Below are positions 20,742-24,503 of a stretch of 24,503 nucleotides of DNA, piece after piece. The position numbers and the translations under genes are program-made. This DNA is from a virus. The stretch covers positions 1 through 24,503 of the IMG/VR virus record IMGVR_UViG_3300028810_000010. One strand, given 5' to 3'. Positions within the stretch are counted from its first letter, which is position 1. Each line of letters opens with the position of its first letter. The notes under the pieces were generated by a model. That model did not search any database. It was not told the DNA's origin and saw only the letters and a list, made by a program, of their open reading frames with translations.

Positions 20742-21707
20742 ATGACACTAAAGTGCCTATACTTGCAGTCGGGAGCCTACAACGCGCTCGACGACCGGCT
20801 CGAAACTGGGCTGATGCTCGACTACTCAACCGACCCTCTATCCGGAGTTGGACGCATCGTCAGTGGTATGATGGTCTCGCAGCAGGCCACGCCCAACATG
20901 ACCGTTCAAGTCTCCCCCGGCCGCGCAATCTGCCCGACTCCGGCTTCGGACGGTGGCGCCTACGCGATCATGAGCGACGCAGTCGTCAACGTGACGGTTA
21001 ACCCAGTGTCGACACTACCGCGCACTGACTTAATCTTGATGGCCGTAGATGACGCCGACTATTCCGGCTCCCTCTATGGAGCCAAAATCTACGCTCTGGC
21101 TGGAACACCAGCAGCCTCGCCTGTTGCTCCGGCTCAACCAGCGGGTACACTGCTACTGGCCACACTGAACCTTCTCGCCAACGCGACATCAGTCGTGCAG
21201 TCGGCGATTGCTCGAAACCTGTGGACCAGCCACGAAGCTGAATACTACAACGGTGGGGTTCAGACGCTGACCCCAAGCGGTGACCGACCGCTGAGCTTCC
21301 CGACAGCGATGGCTACCACGCCGGATGTTACCAAGGGTATCGCCACGGGCGGGTCGACGCCAGATGCCAAGTTCACGCTAAACCGCGACGGGATCTGGGC
21401 GATAGATGCCGGGTTCCGACTCAACGGCATGCAGGACGGTTACTCGGCGGGGATCTGGCTTGGCCTGGACAACACCGCAGCGTTCCGGTTGGCTGGGGCG
21501 TTCAACACCAACGCGGTGTTGGCCAACACCGTCTCTGCATCCGGCGGCCCGACCGGCCCCACCCAGGAATGGTCTATTGCCTGCGTCCGCCGATTCGGTA
21601 TCGGGACAGCGCTCAACGTCTACGCTTGGCACAACTCACAAGGCAACAAAAACTCAGAGCCACTCGGCCAAACGATTCACTTCCGGGCAACCTGGCTGCG
21701 GTTCTAG
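20742..21707 (+). CDS. Minor tail protein / candidate receptor-binding protein
   Basis: A 321-aa protein. The N-terminal half (GLMLDYSTDPLSGVGRIVSG; TVQVSPGRAICPTPASDGGA; TLPRTDLILMAVDDADYSGS) matches the baseplate-upper-like module common in actinophage tail fibres, which attaches to the tail. The C-terminal part from about 205 (KFTLNRDGIWAIDAGFRLNG ... HFRATWLRF) has the layout of a C1q/TNF-like trimeric jelly-roll, a frequent receptor-binding fold. It is the last large tail gene, as is usual for host-recognition proteins. Receptor not predictable. Confidence 0.75.
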   Translation: MTLKCLYLQSGAYNALDDRLETGLMLDYSTDPLSGVGRIVSGMMVSQQATPNMTVQVSPGRAICPTPASDGGAYAIMSDAVVNVTVNPVSTLPRTDLILMAVDDADYSGSLYGAKIYALAGTPAASPVAPAQPAGTLLLATLNLLANATSVVQSAIARNLWTSHEAEYYNGGVQTLTPSGDRPLSFPTAMATTPDVTKGIATGGSTPDAKFTLNRDGIWAIDAGFRLNGMQDGYSAGIWLGLDNTAAFRLAGAFNTNAVLANTVSASGGPTGPTQEWSIACVRRFGIGTALNVYAWHNSQGNKNSEPLGQTIHFRATWLRF

Positions 21708-21716
21708 GAGACTATC

Positions 21717-22082
21717 ATGAGCGAACCTTTCTACCTCGGAGCCTTCAGTAGTGACGGCTTTGCGTGGATGGAGTGGGACGGCAGCAACGAGGACGCAATC
21801 GCCGAGTGGCTCAACGCCCAACCCGTCCCCAATCTCCCCAACACGTGGACGTACACCATCGACGACGGAATTCTCGTATTTACCGGAGAGCCCTACGCCG
21901 GTCAGCAACCGCCCGCGTCAGTTGGTGATATGGTGTCGCTCATGGTCTACGCCCACGGGTCCAGCGTCGGTGTCATGCCAGCCGAAGCGGCAACGCGGTA
22001 CTGGCGCACCCCCGATCCGACTGGACGACCCATCGAGTTAGAAGACATACAAGGGAGCTCCCCCGATGCCGATGTGGAATGA
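21717..22082 (+). CDS. Unknown protein before the endolysin (121 aa)
   Basis: AGGAG precedes ATG 21717. The protein starts MSEPFYLGAFSSDGFAWMEW and continues GSNEDAIAEWLNAQPVPNLP, then TWTYTIDDGILVFTGEPY and an acidic tail. It is probably a small soluble alpha/beta protein. It could be a tail accessory or a lysis-associated protein, judging only by position. No family is recognised. It overlaps the endolysin start by 17 bases. Confidence 0.65.
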   Translation: MSEPFYLGAFSSDGFAWMEWDGSNEDAIAEWLNAQPVPNLPNTWTYTIDDGILVFTGEPYAGQQPPASVGDMVSLMVYAHGSSVGVMPAEAATRYWRTPDPTGRPIELEDIQGSSPDADVE

Positions 22083-23085
22083 TCTCGACCGAGCAGTGGC
22101 CGCGTCCGGCCTGGTTGTCAAAGTCGGATACAGCGGCTGGAAGACCTACGGCCACGGAACCCCCGGGCCGGTGGAGGGAGTAGTTTGTCACCACACAGCG
22201 GGTCCCCCGACGGGCGACACCCCCAGTCTCAATACCTGCGTCTACGGGCGCAGCGATCTGCCTGGACCGCTCTGCAACCTATTCCTCTCGCGCAGCGGGC
22301 AAGTCTACCTGGTAGCGGCTGGAATCGGTTACCACGCTGGGAACACCGTGGTTCCGTGGGGCGACAACAACTCCGGCATCGGCATCGAAGCCGAAGCAAC
22401 CGGCGTCGACCCCTGGCCTAAGGCTCAATACGACGCGTATGCCGCGCTGTGCAAGTCACTACAGGATTATTACCGACTCCCAGGCGCGCACGTCGCCGGA
22501 CACAAGGAGGTCTGTTCGCCCCCGGGTCGAAAGATCGACCCCAACTTCGATATGAACGCATTCCGCACCGCCGTCAGTAAGGGAGGTGGGGTTCCTCCCG
22601 CTCCCCAGGCCCCAGCCGACTTCGCAGATGATGAGGAAAACCAGATGCTGATCTTCTTCGACACAATCACCACCAATCCCGGCAGTGCAGCTATCCCCGA
22701 GGTGCCGCCCAACCCGGGCGATCCCGACGCCGAGCCGCCCGTTCCGCCGACCCCCGGGTCTCCGGGCAAGCCCGCTGTTCCGCCCAGCTACCGCTACGAC
22801 TTCCACGGCCAGCGCACCTGCGAGGCCGGGGGCGGCTCGAACATCGCCCAGTCGGCGTGGGCCTGCTTCTCCACGGCATGGGGTAGCTGCCAGGTGTACA
22901 TCGCGGCCAACGACGGCAAGGGTCGGACCTGGAACCTGCTCGGCGCACCGGGCAAGCCTGCCGGGGTCAAGAACAACAGCCAAATCCCCTTCCCTCTCCC
23001 GGCTGGCGCACGAATGGTGACGATCGAGGGGAACCGCGATAACCCCGGCACGGTTATCGCTTGCGATGTCTACAACCTACGTTGA
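22066..23085 (+). CDS. Endolysin: N-acetylmuramoyl-L-alanine amidase (lysin A)
   Basis: A 339-aa protein. Residues 36-165 are an Amidase_2/PGRP domain: GVVCHHTAG (His 42/43), GIGYHAGN (His 90), GIGIEAEATG, and HVAGHKEVCSPPGRKIDP (His 146, Asp 159), which cuts the link between MurNAc and the stem peptide. Residues 172-240 are a Pro-rich linker (IPEVPPNPGDPDAEPPVPP). Residues 241-339 form a domain I do not recognise (four Cys, GNRDNPGTVIACDVYNLR at the end), probably cell-wall binding. ATG 22066 is preceded by AAGGGAG, part of a GGGAGCTCCC palindrome. It starts the lysis module. Confidence 0.92.
   Translation: MPMWNDLDRAVAASGLVVKVGYSGWKTYGHGTPGPVEGVVCHHTAGPPTGDTPSLNTCVYGRSDLPGPLCNLFLSRSGQVYLVAAGIGYHAGNTVVPWGDNNSGIGIEAEATGVDPWPKAQYDAYAALCKSLQDYYRLPGAHVAGHKEVCSPPGRKIDPNFDMNAFRTAVSKGGGVPPAPQAPADFADDEENQMLIFFDTITTNPGSAAIPEVPPNPGDPDAEPPVPPTPGSPGKPAVPPSYRYDFHGQRTCEAGGGSNIAQSAWACFSTAWGSCQVYIAANDGKGRTWNLLGAPGKPAGVKNNSQIPFPLPAGARMVTIEGNRDNPGTVIACDVYNLR
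22633..22647 (+). promoter_or_regulatory. Candidate internal translation start in the endolysin
   Basis: GAGGA (22633-22637) lies 7 bases before an in-frame ATG (22645-22647, Met 194). Initiation there would yield a 146-aa protein beginning MLIFFDTITTNPG and comprising the Pro-rich linker and the unrecognised C-terminal domain. The spacing is at the optimum for translation, and the site sits exactly at the end of the catalytic part. Confidence 0.45.
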
Positions 23086-23251
23086 ACGCTGCGTAATCGA
23101 GAGTGGGAGAAGTATTCCACGTGAGTGCGACACACCTCGCACTTACATTCACCTTCCCCCATCCGAAGCCGTCACGCTGCTTTCCGCTTTCGGAGTCGCG
23201 ACGGTCGTCTGCCTGGCACTATTTGTAGCGGTGTGGTACCTGGCTCGCTGA
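23066..23251 (+). CDS. Small single-pass membrane protein of the lysis module (61 aa)
   Basis: ATG 23066 overlaps the endolysin end by 20 bases. A polar N-terminal half (MSTTYVERCVIESGRSIPRE) is followed by one hydrophobic helix near the C-terminus (VTLLSAFGVATVVCLALFVA) and WYLAR. One-helix proteins downstream of lysin A in actinophages are often holin partners or pinholin-like. No good Shine-Dalgarno is seen. The minus-strand gene 23172-23633 overlaps its last 80 bases, in a non-aligned codon register. Confidence 0.5.
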   Translation: MSTTYVERCVIESGRSIPRECDTPRTYIHLPPSEAVTLLSAFGVATVVCLALFVAVWYLAR

Positions 23252-23633
23252 GGCGTACATGGGACGCGGAATATATGTTATCTGCCTGACGGTGATAGCC
23301 CTGACTGCGATGAGCTTGCTCGCCAATCCAGTCGTAGTCAGTGATCCAGTCGCCCTTTACAGCTGCCTTACGATCGCGGCGACGTGTGTCGGCCTGCTGG
23401 CTGGCGGGCACATCAACTTGCAGATCGTCCGCACGAAGCACGAGCTCCCAAAAGAAAACCATGATGGAGACCAAAAATAGTCCCATCGTCAACATGCCGA
23501 GGATGCCTCCAGCCAGCCCGGATAGCGCGACGACGCTCCCCACCAACAGCGCGAGGAACATCCCGACGAGCGAGCCGACCAGGATGAAAAACCCTTTGAC
23601 GTGACCGCGTCGGTCGGCGCTGTGCCTACCCAC
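23172..23633 (-). CDS. Two-helix membrane protein, leftward operon (153 aa)
   Basis: The N-terminal part has two hydrophobic helices (GFFILVGSLVGMFLALLVGS and GILGMLTMGLFLVSIMVFFW) and a long hydrophilic tail (QADTRRRDRKAAVKGDWITD). The non-overlapped part (23481-23633) has about 80% GC at third positions, strong evidence of coding on this strand; the rest is antisense to the holin-like gene. GTG 23633 overlaps the stop of the preceding leftward gene by 8 bases; GTG 23681 is an alternative. If the tail is real, convergent genes share about 310 bases. Function unknown. Confidence 0.55.
   Translation of the reverse strand: MGRHSADRRGHVKGFFILVGSLVGMFLALLVGSVVALSGLAGGILGMLTMGLFLVSIMVFFWELVLRADDLQVDVPASQQADTRRRDRKAAVKGDWITDYDWIGEQAHRSQGYHRQADNIYSASHVRLSEPGTTPLQIVPGRRPSRLRKRKAA
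23259..23480 (+). CDS. Holin-like two-helix protein (73 aa)
   Basis: The sequence has two hydrophobic helices (YVICLTVIALTAMSLLAN and ALYSCLTIAATCVGLLAG) separated by PVVVSDPV, and a charged hydrophilic tail (RTKHELPKENHDGDQK), a classic class II holin layout next to an endolysin. GAGG lies 6 bases before ATG 23259. However, it lies entirely inside the minus-strand gene 23172-23633 with codons in register, where hydrophobic and hydrophilic residues mirror each other. Third-position GC is about 66% here against about 60% for the opposite frame, which favours this strand only slightly. Confidence 0.55.
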   Translation: MGRGIYVICLTVIALTAMSLLANPVVVSDPVALYSCLTIAATCVGLLAGGHINLQIVRTKHELPKENHDGDQK

Positions 23634-23823
23634 GTCGGAACTGCGGGCATTCGTCGCAGTCAACGCATTCGGTTCCCGCACGATAGTGTTCGTGAGCGTC
23701 TCGTCCGTGACCGCACACGCAATACGGACCCTGCCGCCAGTGCAAATATCGGCCGACAGCTATCGCCAGTCCGAACATGCACGCCAACCCGATGAAGATA
23801 TACCCTACTACACCTACAGACAT
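23626..23823 (-). CDS. Single-pass membrane protein with Cys/His zinc motif (65 aa)
   Basis: The ATG at 23821-23823 is preceded on the minus strand by GGAGGG. One N-terminal helix (GVVGYIFIGLACMFGLAIAV, residues 5-24) is followed by YLHWRQGP and a dense motif C35-x-C37-G-H39...H44-x-H46...C53-x2-C56-x2-C59. C-x-C-G-H-x4-H-x-H followed by C-x2-C-x2-C recurs in small actinobacterial and phage proteins, probably as a zinc ribbon. Basic residues after the helix suggest a cytoplasmic domain. Middle gene of the leftward operon. Confidence 0.75.
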   Translation of the reverse strand: MSVGVVGYIFIGLACMFGLAIAVGRYLHWRQGPYCVCGHGRDAHEHYRAGTECVDCDECPQFRRG

Positions 23824-23878
23824 GCCAGCCCTCCATTCGAGTGAGCCTCGTTTGGCAGACTGGCAGACTGCGTCGGTG

Positions 23879-24370
23879 TTACTTGGCGTCGCCGCCGTCG
23901 TACACCCAGACCACGCCACCGTGCGTGGAGAACTTTTGGCCATCCGTGAGCGTGAGGTTGCTCGGACCGTCGATGTTGATTACCTTGACGATCTGGCCGT
24001 CCGGCCCGTAGACGGTCGCGTAGGCCACCGATCCGTCTGGGTGGGTACCGTCGGTGTGGTAGTGACCCGTGGGGATGTTACCCGGAGTGTGACCCACCTC
24101 GTAGTCGTTGCCGTCCGTGACGCCCGGAACCGCGATGACCTTGGGCTCCTCCGGTGCGGCCTGAACGGGAGCGACAGCCGGAGGCTGCGCGAGGACCGTA
24201 CCGGGCGACGACGTCGCGGCAGTCGGAGTGGGCGATGAGTTGAAGCCGCCGATCGCCAGGCCGATGATGAACATCACGGCTCCAACGATCACGTAGGACC
24301 AGATCGGTCCGCGCTCGCGTGCGGCTGTTTGGGGAGCTACCTGCGTGTGCTGTCCCATTTCGTTTTCCAT
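23879..24370 (-). CDS. Membrane-anchored extracellular protein, leftward operon (163 aa)
   Basis: The ATG at 24368-24370 follows the SAS-like leader by two bases. A 22-residue cytoplasmic N-terminus (ending ARERGPIW) leads into one helix (SYVIVGAVMFIIGLAIGG), an Ala/Pro/Thr linker (47-85), and a domain at 86-160 with DYEVGHTPGNIPTGHYHTDG and GPSNLTLTDGQKFSTHGGVV. This is reminiscent of a secreted actinobacterial module that typically reads G-x-Y-x-V-G...I-x-P-G-x-Y-x-T, but without its Cys pair; the likeness is by eye. No catalytic residues stand out. First gene of the leftward unit. Confidence 0.8.
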   Translation of the reverse strand: MENEMGQHTQVAPQTAARERGPIWSYVIVGAVMFIIGLAIGGFNSSPTPTAATSSPGTVLAQPPAVAPVQAAPEEPKVIAVPGVTDGNDYEVGHTPGNIPTGHYHTDGTHPDGSVAYATVYGPDGQIVKVINIDGPSNLTLTDGQKFSTHGGVVWVYDGGDAK

Positions 24371-24372
24371 TC

Positions 24373-24387
24373 GGGGATTCCCTTCCC
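24373..24387 (-). promoter_or_regulatory. SAS-like leader element on the minus strand
   Basis: Read on the minus strand: GGGAAGGGAATCCCC, then GA and ATG 24370. It has the same GGGAAGGGA core and C-run as the plus-strand copies at 156, 1219 and 5411, with two extra bases. It shows that the leftward operon shares the regulatory module of the small-gene array. Confidence 0.72.
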
Positions 24388-24402
24388 TCGGTGTGTAATA
24401 CA

Positions 24403-24432
24403 ATTATATCACATCCAACACACTCCCCTCAA
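24403..24432 (-). promoter_or_regulatory. Promoter of the leftward operon: extended -10 (TGA-TATAAT)
   Basis: On the minus strand, consensus TATAAT (24408-24403) with the TGA extension and TTGAGG (24432-24427) 18 bases upstream. The 15-mer ATGTGATATAATTGT is identical to 1171-1185. The expected start near 24396 leaves about 25 nt of leader carrying the SAS-like element. Confidence 0.75.
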
Positions 24433-24502
24433 TGTGTGGCTTGCCACTCCCGTCAAATGCCACGGCCAGCCAGTGGCGGCGCGCGTGTTTGAAAAAGTGT
24501 GG
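24404..24502 (-). CDS. C-terminal fragment of a leftward gene (partial)
   Basis: A minus-strand frame enters from the right edge, reading PHFFKHARRHWLAVAFDGSG and ending EGSVLDVI at a TAA (24406-24404) that is part of the TATAAT of the leftward promoter. Composition is protein-like, and the gene-end/promoter fusion matches 1174 and 5390. A second minus frame is also open and ends at the TGA of the same extended -10, but reads less like a protein. Family not recognisable. Confidence 0.4.
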   Translation of the reverse strand, partial: PHFFKHARRHWLAVAFDGSGKPHIEGSVLDVI

Positions 24503-24503
24503 C

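Noticed and set aside
23481-23625. A bidirectional intrinsic terminator between the converging lysis and leftward units
   Set aside because: No stem followed by a T run is visible; the A/T runs near 23585-23596 are not preceded by a GC-rich stem, and the region is coding on the minus strand.
1-24503. tRNA genes, CRISPR arrays, insertion sequences, integrase or attachment site
   Set aside because: Read by eye, I saw no cloverleaf with conserved arms, no spaced repeat array, no transposase or integrase motif, and no long terminal inverted repeat. A covariance-model search would be decisive for tRNA genes.

Overview
This window looks like a contiguous piece of a tailed double-stranded DNA bacteriophage (siphovirus type) infecting a high-GC actinobacterium. 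The evidence is dense, mostly overlapping genes, high GC at third codon positions, GTG starts, and a complete HK97-style head-and-tail gene order with the families usual in actinobacteriophages. The exact host genus cannot be read from the sequence, and no integrase, repressor or lysin B lies inside the window.

Region 1 (1-6622) is a rightward array of about 22 small genes, nearly all joined by ATGA/GTGA or short overlaps. Most are unrecognised. Recurrent themes are short two-helix membrane proteins (429-560, 4332-4499, 6126-6332) and Cys/His-rich putative zinc-binding proteins (1927-2205, 2205-2882, 2869-3231, 3473-3772, 5427-5729, 5729-5956). Four genes in this array (172, 637, 1235, 5427) are each preceded by a sigma70-like promoter with an extended -10 (TGN-TATAAT-like, 17-base spacer) and a conserved leader GGGAAGGGAACCC ending a few bases before the start codon. 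The leader closely resembles the start-associated sequence (SAS) described for cluster K mycobacteriophages such as TM4. A strong intrinsic terminator (6637-6670) closes the array.

Region 2 (6671-15336) starts with another extended -10 promoter that would put the transcript 5' end at or next to the GTG of the small terminase, implying a leaderless mRNA. It then carries terminase small and large subunits, portal, a small unknown protein, prohead protease, major capsid protein, head-tail connectors, tail terminator, major tail protein, a small predicted secreted protein that looks like an inserted cargo gene, and the two tail assembly chaperones expressed through a -1 ribosomal frameshift.

Region 3 (15338-22082) holds the tape measure protein (687 aa), a small membrane protein, the distal tail protein, a hub-like minor tail protein, two further minor tail or receptor-binding proteins, and a short unknown.

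Region 4 (22066-23480) is the lysis module: an N-acetylmuramoyl-L-alanine amidase with a Pro-rich linker and an unrecognised C-terminal domain, followed by one or two small holin-like membrane proteins. The endolysin has a well-placed internal start that could make the C-terminal domain on its own.

Region 5 (23172-24503) is leftward. One more copy of the same promoter plus SAS-like leader drives three predicted membrane proteins, the last of which overlaps the holin-like gene on the opposite strand. A further leftward gene enters from the right edge and ends inside that promoter. The shared promoter/leader links this leftward membrane operon to the small-gene array at the other end of the window.
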